The notes under the pieces were generated by a model that saw only the letters and a program-made list of their open reading frames with translations, ran no database searches and was not told the origin of the DNA. The position numbers and the translations under genes were made by a program. From assembly GCA_025504975.1 (NCBI GenBank), contig JANUWI010000005.1:1364001-1428000 (forward strand): a stretch of 64,000 nucleotides of DNA. The letters run 5' to 3'. How positions within the stretch are numbered: the first letter of the stretch is position 1; each line of letters opens with the position of its first letter. This document shows positions 1 through 10,383 of the stretch, in pieces. Source of the stretch: Plenodomus lindquistii (Eukaryota > Ascomycota > Dothideomycetes > Pleosporales > Leptosphaeriaceae).

Positions 1-1
1 C

Positions 2-3000
2 AAAGCTGCGCGACATGACAACTACGCTGAAGAGACGATTGAAGAGAACATTGTCCCAACTGGCAACGAGGTGATGCGTGTAGATGATCCTGATCAAGTT
101 CAGACGTCCGTTAGCCGTGAAACCGTCGAAGAAGCACCACAGCCACAGGAGATCGACAGGATGGAGCCATCGCACAATAACAGTCTCGAGAGAATGGAGG
201 TCATTCTTTCCCAAATCCAAGGAAAGGTGGACGCCATGGACGCCAATTCTCAGAGCGCCGCACCGCCTGCCCCGGTGTCTGAGCGCGGTGTGGAGCCCGC
301 CATCATTGAAGGAGTGGCAATGAAAGAAGACCTCTTAGCAATCGAGGAACTTTTGAAGGATGTACAGGCTGCCGTCCTCTTGATGCAAGATCGCGAAGTA
401 GCACCTCCAGTCACCGAAGGGATTGCTAGGAAGGAGGATACCGACGCTATTGAGACTCTCCTCGCAAACACCAAGGCGAAGCTCGAGGAGATGGTCCTCC
501 CTGATCCAGCCACTGCAGTTACAAAAGAGCATCTTGAAGACGTCGAACTCGTTGTACGCACTACTTCCGAAGCTCTGGAGGTACTAGCGAAGAAGATTGA
601 AGAAGAGGGTGCGACTAAAGCCGACGTGACTGTGGTTCAGGTCATTGCAGATGACATTAAGGTAGCGCTCGATGAGATGAAGGCTGCTGCTGCTGCACCC
701 GAAGACCCTGAGAATCCGAAGGCCACAAAGGCTGACATTGATGCTGTCACCCTCCTCGTCGACGATCTAAAGATCAAGATCGACGACCTGAAGATCCCGG
801 ACCCGGAGGAGATGCCCTCCAAGGCTGAAGTTGAGCAGCTCACTGGATTGATCCACGACTTCCGCGATAGTCACGACAAACTACGTGACACCTACGAAGA
901 GGATATCATGAAGACAGCAAAGAATTTTGATGACCGCCGACTGGAAGCTGAAGCTGTTGTTGAAAATATCAATGGCGTGAAGGTAGCTCTTGACGAGATG
1001 AGAGAGGAGATCCGCACAACGCTGATCGAGGGTGGGCCTCTTGAGAGCCTAAAGGTTTCCTTTACCACCCTTGAGGAGAGCATCGGAGCCAACAACGTCA
1101 CCGATGATGTCAAAGAGCTCATGGAGATTGTCACAAGGGAATTCGAGCGTGCTCACGGATCAATCGAAGGCCTTCAGAACGATCATGCTGAGAAGTCGGC
1201 TCTCCATCTCGAGAAGCACGACGAAGTCAAGGAAGCTATTATCGCCGGTTTCACAGAATCCCTTGAAGACAAATTCAACGTCCTCATGGCTAAGTACGAC
1301 GATGCACAGTTGCTGGCCGACGAGCAAGCACGAGTGATGAAGGAGAAGGGCGAGTCTCAGGAGAAGATCCTGGAGGAGACCAAGGCCATGGCTGATGAGC
1401 TACGGCTTACCATCGATACGCTCGGTGCCTCCATCACCGGAATGAACGCTCAAATTGAAGAAGTGACAACCAAGATGGCTACAGACTCCTCCAATGCCAT
1501 CGGGAAGATCGATGAGACCATGGCCAAGTTCGAGGAGCAGAAGCTTGAAGACCAGTCTGAGCACTCACACACGCGTGACGAGATCAAGAACGTCGAGACC
1601 ATCTTCAACAATCTCCAGGATAATATTACAGAGTATCACCCCAAGTTCATGGTCGCCCTCCATGAGATCGAAGCACTTGTCAAGGCTCATTACGAACACG
1701 CGCAGAAGTCCAAGGAAGAGGCTGACGAGCATGCTCGTGCCTGGGTCGAAGAGAACAAGGCGCGCTCAGAGGAGCTTCAAACCCACTTTGCCAATCTGCC
1801 CAAGCTTCTTCCTGCCCCTGTACCAGAGCCAGAGAAGTACGATGATGCGCCAGTCCAGGAGAAGCTCGACAAGCTTCTTGCTATCGAGCCGCCAAACACG
1901 TACGACGACGCTACTGTTCAGGAGAAGCTAGACAAGCTCCTTGCTATCGAGCCGCCAAACACGTACGACGACGCTACTGTTCAGGAGAAGCTTGACAAGC
2001 TCCTTGCTACCGAGCCGCCAAACACGTACGACGACGCTGCTGTTCAAGAAAAGCTCGACAAGTTGCTCGGTCATGCTGACGACGCTGGCAAAGCTGCTGC
2101 CAATCTCGAAAAGCTGGATGAGATCCACAACCAAGTCAAGATAACTGCTGCAGAGCTTAGCGAGTTTGTTGCCAAGCAGATGCAATCCATCACCGACGGA
2201 AACGAGTCAAAAGAACGTGAAGCGGAAGAACTTGCTCTACTCGTCGAACGCCGCACAACTCAGAAAGAACAGCTTGAGATTGATCTCGAAGCGCTCCGTG
2301 CTGAGAAAGCAATGCAAAAGGAGCTTCTCCAAGCGGACATCCAGGAGCTGAAGGCTGAGAAAGAACGCGTCATGCAGGAACTCAAAGCCGAGAAGGAAAT
2401 TGTCATGGCTGAGCTCAAGGAAGAGAAGGATCGCACCATGTTCGAACTCAAGGATGAGAAGGATCAACTTCTTGCGATCGTTGCCTCGTTGCAAGTCGAG
2501 CGTGAGAATCTTGCCAACCAAAAGGTTAGACTTACTGGTGAGGTCTCTTCACTCCACACCGCGCTCGAGATCCGACGTGAAGAGTTGCACTTCATGGATA
2601 CGAAGGCAGATGCACTTGAGCGCCGAATTCTAAACGGCATCATGGACCACTCACGCGCTCTCATGATGGCAAAGAGTGGTCCCAAGAGCCCTACCAAGAT
2701 GAAGAAGCGTGTGTCTACTGATAGCGCTGGAGAGGACTCCAAGCTCATGCCTCCACCGAGCACTGCGGCGAACGGTTTATCACTGGCACTCAAGCCTCGT
2801 CCCGCCGTCCGCCGCAATGGTCAGACTGCCAACCCTGCTCAGCGTCGCATCCTGTCCCTCAGCCAGATCAGCGGCAATGCGCCTGGCGGCATGCCACCAT
2901 TCCCATCCGCTGGTGTCCCAATCAGTACCAGCGGTGGGTTGAAACGTGCACATTCGGTTAAGACTCCGAACTACGGACGCAAGGGTTCATGGGGTGGTCG

Positions 3001-3637
3001 ACCCAGTGCTGTCGTTGCCAACAAGGAGAATGGAGTGCTAAAGGAAGAAGATGGTGCCTTGAGACCATTAGCGCTCGCCGACCAGCCCATCATCGAGGAA
3101 GACCAAATGAGCCAGACTGGCACGGAACGCCGCTATAGCGTGGACAGCCGTTCCTATACAGATAGCTACGCAGATGGAGAAACGCCCGGTTACGATGGGC
3201 GATCTAGCTACGGCGGTGCAGGAAGCGAGTACACCTACGCCTCTGGCTCCTCCTACATGACTGGCAGCGACATTGATCACGATCGCCGCACATCCTACGG
3301 TTCTCGCTCTGCTCGTTCTGCCGCCCATGGCGAAGAAGACATCGATGAGGACTCGGAGCATTCTAACCTTGAAGACGACGAGCAGACTGCGACACTCAAT
3401 CCTTCGGAGATGACGGCAACGAATGAAGGTGAGGGCAGTGAGATTGCTCTCCCCACGCACTCTGAGATTGACAGAGCGGTTGAAGCGGTGAAACACGAAT
3501 TGAAGGACAACTATTCGCCGCCTAGTGATTCGGGCGTGGGAACAGATTTGCCGACTGCGGCCTTTGAAGGAGGCAGTGAGTTGGTCGACGCGGATTACTT
3601 CAGGAGACAGGCGGAGGAGGAGAGTACTGTTGGTTGA
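2..3637 (+). CDS. Large coiled-coil protein, 3' part (5' end outside window)
   Basis: The reading frame is already open at the left edge and runs 1211 residues to the stop at 3635-3637, so the true start lies upstream. Roughly the first 900 residues are Glu/Lys/Ala-rich with heptad-like spacing, typical of long coiled coils. Two internal repeats stand out: a 21-residue unit (63 bp) with core QEKLDKLLAIEPPNTYDDA, in three full copies and one partial at 1838-2069, and an 11-residue unit starting ELKAEK, four copies at 2345-2476. The C-terminal third is low-complexity, Ser/Pro/Gly-rich and ends acidic. No catalytic motif is visible. Similar fungal proteins are often annotated as involucrin-repeat or chromosome-segregation-like, but I cannot assign a function. 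A role as a structural or scaffold protein is inference only. Confidence 0.85.
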   Translation, partial: KAARHDNYAEETIEENIVPTGNEVMRVDDPDQVQTSVSRETVEEAPQPQEIDRMEPSHNNSLERMEVILSQIQGKVDAMDANSQSAAPPAPVSERGVEPAIIEGVAMKEDLLAIEELLKDVQAAVLLMQDREVAPPVTEGIARKEDTDAIETLLANTKAKLEEMVLPDPATAVTKEHLEDVELVVRTTSEALEVLAKKIEEEGATKADVTVVQVIADDIKVALDEMKAAAAAPEDPENPKATKADIDAVTLLVDDLKIKIDDLKIPDPEEMPSKAEVEQLTGLIHDFRDSHDKLRDTYEEDIMKTAKNFDDRRLEAEAVVENINGVKVALDEMREEIRTTLIEGGPLESLKVSFTTLEESIGANNVTDDVKELMEIVTREFERAHGSIEGLQNDHAEKSALHLEKHDEVKEAIIAGFTESLEDKFNVLMAKYDDAQLLADEQARVMKEKGESQEKILEETKAMADELRLTIDTLGASITGMNAQIEEVTTKMATDSSNAIGKIDETMAKFEEQKLEDQSEHSHTRDEIKNVETIFNNLQDNITEYHPKFMVALHEIEALVKAHYEHAQKSKEEADEHARAWVEENKARSEELQTHFANLPKLLPAPVPEPEKYDDAPVQEKLDKLLAIEPPNTYDDATVQEKLDKLLAIEPPNTYDDATVQEKLDKLLATEPPNTYDDAAVQEKLDKLLGHADDAGKAAANLEKLDEIHNQVKITAAELSEFVAKQMQSITDGNESKEREAEELALLVERRTTQKEQLEIDLEALRAEKAMQKELLQADIQELKAEKERVMQELKAEKEIVMAELKEEKDRTMFELKDEKDQLLAIVASLQVERENLANQKVRLTGEVSSLHTALEIRREELHFMDTKADALERRILNGIMDHSRALMMAKSGPKSPTKMKKRVSTDSAGEDSKLMPPPSTAANGLSLALKPRPAVRRNGQTANPAQRRILSLSQISGNAPGGMPPFPSAGVPISTSGGLKRAHSVKTPNYGRKGSWGGRPSAVVANKENGVLKEEDGALRPLALADQPIIEEDQMSQTGTERRYSVDSRSYTDSYADGETPGYDGRSSYGGAGSEYTYASGSSYMTGSDIDHDRRTSYGSRSARSAAHGEEDIDEDSEHSNLEDDEQTATLNPSEMTATNEGEGSEIALPTHSEIDRAVEAVKHELKDNYSPPSDSGVGTDLPTAAFEGGSELVDADYFRRQAEEESTVG
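1838..2069 (+). repeat. 63-bp coding tandem repeat
   Basis: Three full copies and one partial copy of a 63-bp unit begin at 1838, 1901, 1964 and 2027. Each encodes 21 residues starting Tyr-Asp-Asp-Ala and containing QEKLDKLL. Copies 2 and 3 are nearly identical in DNA, which points to recent duplication. Because 63 is a multiple of three, gain or loss of copies keeps the frame. Confidence 0.9.
2345..2476 (+). repeat. 33-bp coding repeat (11-residue coiled-coil unit)
   Basis: Four 33-bp units start at 2345, 2378, 2411 and 2444. Each encodes 11 residues starting Glu-Leu-Lys with Glu/Asp-Lys next. An 11-residue period is a known coiled-coil variant (hendecad), so this stretch is probably a straight or slightly right-handed coil segment. 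The units differ at several bases, so they are older than the 63-bp repeat upstream. Confidence 0.8.
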
Positions 3638-4196
3638 GTGCTCGGACTGCATGATAATGGGGGATGACGTTTCCGACTCCTTTTTTTCTCGCTGGGTTTG
3701 TACTGGAAATGGCAATTGGCGCTGAAGCATGGGTTTTGATATTGGTAACAGCGTTGGGTCTCTCGCTGAGATGGTGTTTGGATAGTGTGGGAACATTCGC
3801 TTGTGCTTTGGCTGTGTTGTCTTGTACAAACGCTTACTGCGTCGATTGGTATCTTAATTGATAAGTCCTTATGGGCTCATATTCGCGAGGCGCGCCTTGT
3901 GCAATGCACATCATTCTCACTCACAAGAGCCATGCCATCACTTTGGGATCGTCGTCGAAGTCATATAATATTGAGATGTTTCCATAAATGTTTACTTTGC
4001 TCGCTCGCTCGCTCCCATGTTAGTCATAAAATCATACAAAGTCATTGCAGCCCGAAAATCTTCTTCCAACTCATCATTACTAACCCTTCCACCTCCCAGA
4101 CCCGCGTCGTTGCATCCTTACCTATTGTCTGAATATACCCTTGATCACATCGCCGGGCGTCTCCCCCCTCCAACACCGTACCCAGGAGAGAATTGA
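3638..4196. other. Intergenic, convergent 3' ends
   Basis: This 559-bp stretch lies between two stop codons facing each other and should hold the 3' UTRs and terminators of both genes. I see T-rich patches and a short GCTC-type repeat near 4000, and no convincing coding sequence. Confidence 0.6.
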
Positions 4197-4418
4197 CTAA
4201 AACCTTCTTCCTCTCCTACCCCCGCCTACAACTGCCACTGGAGTACGTGGACCCCGTCTGCCCATCATTCCACCGCCTCCACCCATGTGTCTTCCTCCGT
4301 ATCCGGGACCGCCGGTTGTATGTATGACTTTCGTTACTTGGGGTGCGCTGCTCCTGCCATAGCCGCCGCCAGCACCGTAGGCTTGACGGCGATTCATTCG
4401 CGAAGGTCCGCAGCCCAT
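4197..4418 (-). CDS. Small Gly/Arg-rich protein with predicted N-myristoylation and palmitoylation site
   Basis: A 73-residue protein read from the ATG at 4418. It begins MGCGPS: Gly at 2 and Ser at 6 fit the N-myristoyltransferase consensus, and Cys at 3 is the usual neighbouring palmitoylation position, so membrane attachment is predicted. The rest is Gly- and Arg-rich, with GGxxG runs and the basic tail RRGRRF. The frame is open upstream to 4487, but starting at the inner ATG is favoured because only this start creates the acylation signal. I do not recognise a family. Small proteins of this size are often missed by gene callers. The coding call rests on the acylation motif and biased composition, so confidence is moderate. 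Confidence 0.5.
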   Translation of the reverse strand: MGCGPSRMNRRQAYGAGGGYGRSSAPQVTKVIHTTGGPGYGGRHMGGGGGMMGRRGPRTPVAVVGGGRRGRRF

Positions 4419-5496
4419 GATGTTGATGTATTGGTGGAGGAGGTGTGGGAATGCGGAAGGTGTTTCGAGATCTCGAGGTAAGATCAACGTAGGTGAGTCC
4501 AGCTAGGTAGTTGATGTACAGGTCACCCTCGTTGCTGAAAGCTGTCTTGTTGAAGGTGATGGATTGGTGTTTTGAAGGCGGTTGGAAACGTGGTTATGAT
4601 GTGATTATTGCGACAGGTTCAGTATCTTGTGCTTATAGCGACAATGAGATGATGTAGAATCTTTGGGTACAAGAGTGCCTGTTGAGAAATTGTGGAAGTT
4701 GCTGGGGTATACGAAGAAACATTTATAGAGCCCTTCTACTCTTCTCATATGGCTGTGCGAACCGATCTCCCTACATCAGCTTCTCAGCCTTCGTCAAGGA
4801 AAATGACATACGCCACGCACTCTTACACCCATCTCCAGGCTTGACATCCGTCTACCCAGTAGTTCTAGACCCTACACCAACGAACCCTGCATGGGTAGTC
4901 ACTCGACTCAGCAGTGTTTTGACTTGGCATAACGGCGCAGGACCAAAACCCAGCACTGTGATTCGTCGGCACGGCCCGGTCGTGGCGCATACTTGTAGCG
5001 CGAGTGAAAGATGACAGTCGTCGCGTATTTGATGTGTGCTGCTCGGAAAGTGATCCGACGATAGCTCGGTCGAACCTGATCTGTTCCTTGCTTGTGGGGT
5101 GACGACATCGCGTCTTGGACGACATGCTAGGTGGATTTGATCGTCATAGGAAAGAGATTGGAACTGCTGATGCGCGGATACTGCGGAACGGAAGCATGGC
5201 GTCATCTGTGCAGTGGCTGGAAGCAAAAGGTGGGGGAGGGGGTACAGTATTAACGAGGACTTGAAGGAGGAACTTATGGCATTATTGAACATGGACATAT
5301 TCCTGGACTTATCATATGATACAATGCTGCTTGTACAACACCCTCACTAAATCACGTCGTCGTCGCTCAAGGCTCGACGCAATATTTGAAGCGAGTGCGC
5401 TGGTTGATCTCCGCAATCCGAGTGGGAACCTCATTCATATATGTGGAATGAGAGCCCAAAGAAGACGGCGTGGATGAGATTGATGTAGTTGCAGTT
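4419..5496. other. Intergenic region, no supported gene
   Basis: About 1.08 kb upstream of the small acylated protein and downstream of the thioesterase. Open frames exist on both strands (up to 148 codons), but they overlap each other, lack family resemblance and have no splice logic. It probably holds the promoter and 5' UTR of the minus-strand gene on the left and the 3' UTR of the thioesterase. Confidence 0.5.
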
Positions 5497-6042
5497 TCAC
5501 ACTTTGACGAATTTTGTGTGTGAGCCAGTTGCGATGATGGGTCCCGGCTTGCCGTCCACCACTTTCCATATAGTAGCTGTGGTGAAGGCCAAAGACCCTC
5601 CGACCTTGCCGGTCCTGCCTTCGATTTCGATCTCATCGCCGTCCTTTGCAGAGCTTTGGTAGGAGATGTGAATGTCGGTAGAAACACCAGTCTTTGTGGA
5701 CCGGTTGTCCCAAGCGGCGATGGCCAGACCGCCGACCCAATCGACAAGAGTGGCCGAGACCGAGCCATGGATACCGCCATGCGCATTGACGTGGTTGTTG
5801 GTCAGCAGCAGTCGGGCACGCACGACGCCTTTGGATGCATAGGTCAGCTTGATATCGTTGAGCAGGAACTGGTAGATGGGACTGTGCGGCTTCCGACCCT
5901 CCCAGAACTTCTCGACGTGTGCGAGGATCCCGGGGTCATTGGCTGCGTCAGCGGACATGGTGGCGTGGTGCTGTGGTTGTCTTGACGGCGCAATGCGGGG
6001 TGGAAGGTGCAAGAGATGGTATTGCTGGACTGGGCTCGACAT
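5497..6042 (-). CDS. Hotdog-fold thioesterase (PaaI/ACOT13-like), probably mitochondrial
   Basis: 181 residues from the ATG at 6042, or 153 from the inner ATG at 5958. The core matches small hotdog thioesterases, which hydrolyse acyl-CoA esters: an N-x-HGG-x-HG stretch followed nine residues later by LVD sits near the middle, the region that carries the catalytic Asn/Asp and the central helix. A second conserved half follows with the TDIHISY strand. The 28 residues added by the upstream start are rich in Arg, Gln, His and Leu with no acidic residue, as in a mitochondrial presequence, so I prefer the longer form. The frame stays open upstream to 6417, but that part overlaps the divergent sorting-nexin gene and is not used. 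Confidence 0.85.
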   Translation of the reverse strand: MSSPVQQYHLLHLPPRIAPSRQPQHHATMSADAANDPGILAHVEKFWEGRKPHSPIYQFLLNDIKLTYASKGVVRARLLLTNNHVNAHGGIHGSVSATLVDWVGGLAIAAWDNRSTKTGVSTDIHISYQSSAKDGDEIEIEGRTGKVGGSLAFTTATIWKVVDGKPGPIIATGSHTKFVKV

Positions 6043-6232
6043 TGTGTACTCCGGACGGCGTCGGCAGTACGTTTGGCCGAAAGCGTCGATGACAATGGCG
6101 GCCAGCTGTGAAACGACGGGCAAGCCAGCGGCAGCAGTCGGGAGACGCCACGGTTCGCTCTCTACCGGCAGAGCTGTGTCCCTTGCACCCCGCATACTCG
6201 ACGTCCCGCCACGCAGACGCCCGGCGACGCCA

Positions 6233-6256
6233 ATGTGCGCGCGCATCCATCCATGA
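6233..6256 (+). promoter_or_regulatory. Short upstream ORF overlapping the sorting-nexin start
   Basis: An out-of-frame ATG at 6233 opens a seven-codon frame whose TGA (6254-6256) overlaps the main ATG at 6253 as ATGA. If the transcript starts upstream of 6233, ribosomes would meet this ATG first and terminate on top of the true start, a layout that can tune translation by reinitiation or leaky scanning. Confidence 0.35.
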
Positions 6257-9200
6257 TGAGCGACCCCGTGGTAGCACCCCCGAGCGAGGGCGACTCGATC
6301 GTGGAGAGACAGCATGACTCGCCGACAAAGAGCCCGGCGGCCGCCCCGGCATCCCGCAAGACACCAGACGGCGCGCCTGCGACAGACGTCAAGGCCCTCA
6401 CCGACCGCGCTCTGCACTTCTTGGCGACCGCAAGCAACGAGGCGCTCGGCGCCTGTCTGGTAGGCCTAGGCGCCGGCACGTATCTTATACTAGGCCGCGT
6501 AGGGCTGGTCTTGATCGGGGTGGTGGGCGGCGTCGTCCTCCACGCAACGTGGGAAGGATACCAGCAGCATGGCCCCAACACGGAGACGCAGGCAAAGAGC
6601 GCGGAGACCAGGAGACGCGAGCTCGGCGCAGAAATCGCCCACAGAGTACTCGACTGGCGGACACGACCCAGGCAGGCCACGGGCGGCGACGAGCACGACG
6701 CCAACGACCTGAGTCTTAAGCTGTACTCGGGCGCCAGGCTGGACTATTCAGACTTCAAGCCAGAGACAGCAGCCGCCCTCACAGAGTTGACGGACGCGGT
6801 CATTCGGGACTATGTCAAGTACGTCCTCGCTGCAATGTGTACGTCTCTCTCTAATGGTGACGCAGATGGTGGTACTCACCCGTACTGCCTGCCGAAGAGT
6901 CCTTTCCAGAGTCGTGCCGTCAAGTCTTTACTGCTTTCATGCTATCCGTGTCGTCACATCTCTCTCGAAAGCGACCGGCCGATAACTTTGTTGATTTTGT
7001 CACACGATCTTCCTCCTTCATGATCATTCTGCTGCAAGAGATTGCCGTTGCCATACAGACCTCACCGGGTGATGCGCCCACCGAGGCTGTCGACATATAC
7101 CTGAAGATGAAGCGGGATAGCACACTTGCCAGTATCCTGGACCAGGACTACCAAGTCAAGCAATTCAGTATTGCAGCCGAAGATATCCTGCAGAATTATC
7201 TTGAACCGAAGACGTATAATTGTGTGCCTGCACGCGTCTTTTTGCATCAAATACTGGCCAAGGTTATTCTGGAGATGATTGTAGTGAGTTGCTCGAAGCC
7301 CGAATGGATTAACGGTTGGATTGTCTATCTCCTGGAGGACGGAGAACCCGAGCTGCTGAACGCTATCGATGCCGGCGTCGAGAAGTCAGCTGACCAACTA
7401 CAAAATGTAAAGGAGACCATTGCGCAAGAGGAAAGAGTCGCCGGGAGGGACCTTACAGCTTCTGGGCGAAGAGAGCACAAGCGCGTTGTCAGTAGAGCGC
7501 AGGAGGCCATGGACGATGCTATGCGAGAAGCCCAGCGTCTCAGCCAGATGATCGCCGAAGAAGATGCAAAACGACTCAAGGAACAATTCCGGCAGAGCGC
7601 ATCTACATCCACTTTGAACGATGATCAGTCGGAGAGCACCACACAGGGTATTGTCACCCCAACTTCTTCACAAAGCGAGACGCCTGCGGATGAGCTCATG
7701 GATCTGGGTATTTCGGGTCTACCCTCACGGTCCCTCTCCCAGCCAGCACCGGCGACACCCTCACCAGCTCCCGATGACCAACCTAAGCAGGAGGCTAAGA
7801 AAGCATTCACCAGTTTCGATCAACTGGTACCGCATAGTTCGCCTACAGCACTATCAGATAAACCAGCTCCCGTGGAGAGGCCACCGCCTCTAACACTGCA
7901 CAATAGCACCATGTCGATTTTCGACGATAGCATGCCCGGAGAAAAGGGCACCATAAAGAATAAGCCGACTGCAGAGTACCTCATACAAATCGAACCGAAG
8001 TCGCATTACCACTCAGGGTGGATGACTGCACGCAAATATGGAGAATTTGAGACCCTTCACGAAGTCATGCGTCGAATAGCTGCAATCACAGGCACTGCTG
8101 GCTTCAACGAAGCTCACGCTGTCTTGCCAACTTGGAAAGGTCACACGAAAGCGTCGTTGCGCGGCGAATTAGAGCGGTACTTGAACGATGCGGTCAAATA
8201 CAAGCCACTTGCCGAAAGCGAAGGTATGAAGCGTTTTCTGGACAAAGAGCTGGGCTCTGGAAAGACCCCGAGTGGTGGCTTTCCTGGTATGGGATGGGCT
8301 GGCCAAACCTTCGACACGGTGGGTAAAGGCATGCTAGATGTTATCACTAAAGCTCCCAAAGAAGTCGCAGGCGGTGGTAAGGCATTCTTTGGTGGTGTTA
8401 CTGGAGTGCTTGGTAGTGTTACCACGCCTTTGGGGAAGAAGCGAGACTCTGTCAACAATGTTACTACTTCTGCTACATCAACGGCAGAAGGCTCAAGCCC
8501 AGCTCCGAGTCGTCCATCAATGTCTACTGCGCCCACGCAAACGCGACACAATCGGGCCGAGTCGACAGTCTCTGAACTACCAACTCACATGCGGTCGGAA
8601 AGCACATTGTCTTTGGCGACAAAGCGCACATCGATGGACTCAGTGCGCGATGCTCTGTCGCCAGTCATTGACCAGCAACCCCAACGCGAGGCTCCAATGG
8701 AGCGCCGACCATCATACAACCCAGATGGTGATGGCAAGCGGTCCGGCATATCCTCGAAATATGCCTCACGCAGCAACAGCCGAGCACCCAGCATGAGGGA
8801 GAAGATGGAAGAGCTCAGCCCCGTCATGGGCGGCGACCAGATCCTCAACCTCCCACCAATGCCTAGCGAGATCTCCGATGACTATGGCATAACACGCCCA
8901 CAATCAGACACATTACACAACCTCAAGACACCAGCCCCATCGACACCCTTCAAATCCCAGTTACCAACCGATTCCGCAGCTGCACTACCCGCTAGTCATC
9001 AGACTACTACCGCTACCACATCCACAACCACAACCACAGCATCACCCTCCAAACCTTCCCCAACAAAGATGTCACCAACAAAGCTACGCACATCCCAACA
9101 ATCCCACACTCCCCTCAGCGAGCCTGAAACCACAGTCCTCGTCGAACTCTTCTTCGCCGTTATCAACGAACTCTACACCCTCAGCTCCGCCTGGACACTC

Positions 9201-9605
9201 CGACGTACCCTCTTGAACGCCGCGAAAACCTATCTCTTGCGCCCTGGAAACCCGCAGCTTTCTTCCATCACTTCTCTACTGCAGACGACCGTACTCGACG
9301 ACAATACTAGTGACGCGGGCCTCGCGTACCACATCCGTAAGATTCGCGAGAACGGTTTGCCGACTGTTGAGGAATTGGAGGGCTGGCCGAAGGCGATGGC
9401 CGAGGAGGAGAAGGAGAGGTTAAGAGAGAGGGCGCGGAAGTTGTTGGTGGAGAGAGGTATGCCGCAGGCGTTGACGAGTGTGATGGGGCAGGCGGCCAGT
9501 GGGGAGGCGCTAGGAAAAGTGTTTGATGTACTGCAGGAGGGGCGGGTGGCGAGAGGTGTGATGTTTGGTTTGGTGCTGCAGGGGTTAAGGGGGATTACGC
9601 AGTGA
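6253..9605 (+). CDS. Membrane-anchored sorting nexin with PXA, PX and nexin-C domains (Mdm1/SNX13-like)
   Basis: Exons 6253-6818 and 6866-9605; the 47-bp intron has GTACGT, a CTAAT branch and CAG, and splicing restores the PXA motif DYVKWWY. Product 1101 residues. Order: hydrophobic anchor at about 65-97, PXA domain about 155-330, a Ser/Pro linker, PX domain about 559-650, a second long low-complexity linker, and a nexin-C domain about 943-1030. Mdm1/SNX13-type proteins sit in the ER membrane and use PX-phosphoinositide binding to tether it to the vacuole or endosomes; that role is inferred from the domain order. No RGS domain is evident, unlike animal SNX13. It starts 210 bp from the divergent thioesterase, so the promoter is shared. 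Confidence 0.9.
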
Positions 9606-10000
9606 TGGTTAGGTCACTGAGTTGGAAAACGATTGGGTACGCAGGCGTTGGGAGCTTGTTTTGGGAGGACGGGGAGGATATATATATGTGCCTGTAAGCG
9701 CGGGTTGGAATTGTATAAACAACGGGTAGGAATCAGTATCATTGTTGTCTCTACTGCTAGTTAGTCACTTGTAATATACGCAATCCAAGTCCACATGCAA
9801 AGACGATGGATCTTGCCAGATGAAGCATTCAAATTTCAAAGCCTCGAAAGCACCCTGCGCCTGTCGCCGTGTGTCTATACTGACCATTCCACATCCGCTG
9901 TGCTCCATCACCGTCACTACGCCATGGACTTTCCGTTAACACCCAGTTCTATCATCCTCTGCCTCCCAACGCCATGCTGCTGCACATTACACGGACGAGC
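9606..10000. other. Intergenic, convergent 3' ends
   Basis: This 395-bp gap lies between the stop of the sorting nexin and the stop of the small minus-strand zinc-finger gene. It contains an AT-rich tract (TATATATATG near 9680). Only 3' UTR functions are expected. Confidence 0.6.
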
Positions 10001-10383
10001 CTATTTGGCAACGCCCTCGCCCTCGTTGAAGCAATCAGCAAAGTCCTTGCTGTGCTTGTTACTCGCGTGGTCGGTCAGCATCTTGCGGCTCGTGGTGCCC
10101 TGGAAGGTTTGGAAGCAAGTTTTGCATTTGATGGTCTGAGCGGCTGCGTTCTGTGGTCGACACTGTCAGCAAATATATCCGGTAGACGTATGCGCGAAGC
10201 GGGCGAAATGGTGGAGGTAGAGCAGACGTACGGCTTTGAGCTGGGACTTTGCTTCCTTGGGGCCAGAGTCGCCCTTGCGGTCGCGCTTTTGCTGTGCCCT
10301 TTATAACAAGTCAGTCGTTGCCCTTGCCCTGAAATGGTGGTGGCCTTGGGGGGAAACAAGGCTTACTTTGCGCCGTTACCCAT
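10001..10383 (-). CDS. Small SERF-like N-terminus plus C2H2-type zinc-binding protein (ZNF706-like)
   Basis: Three exons: 10383-10367, 10298-10232 and 10150-10001. The introns are 68 bp (GTAAGC..AAG) and 81 bp (GTACGT..CAG, CTGAC branch). The 77-residue product begins MGNGAK followed by a Gln/Lys/Arg-rich 4F5/SERF-type segment, then a zinc-binding half with C-x2-C (CKTC) and an H...H pair within TDHASNKH. This layout and length match the ZNF706/At2g23090-like family, conserved from plants to fungi and of poorly known function. Because no exon exceeds 50 codons, the gene is easy to miss. Phase agreement at both junctions and the intact family motifs make the model strong. It is divergent from the zinc transporter 731 bp away. 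Confidence 0.88.

Noticed and set aside
3068..3829. 253-codon minus-strand frame
   Set aside because: Antisense of the coiled-coil gene's C-terminal part; no family features.
6043..6417. Upstream extension of the thioesterase frame
   Set aside because: The frame stays open, but it lies over the start of the divergent sorting-nexin exon and has no conserved sequence; open antisense frames are common in GC-rich fungal exons.
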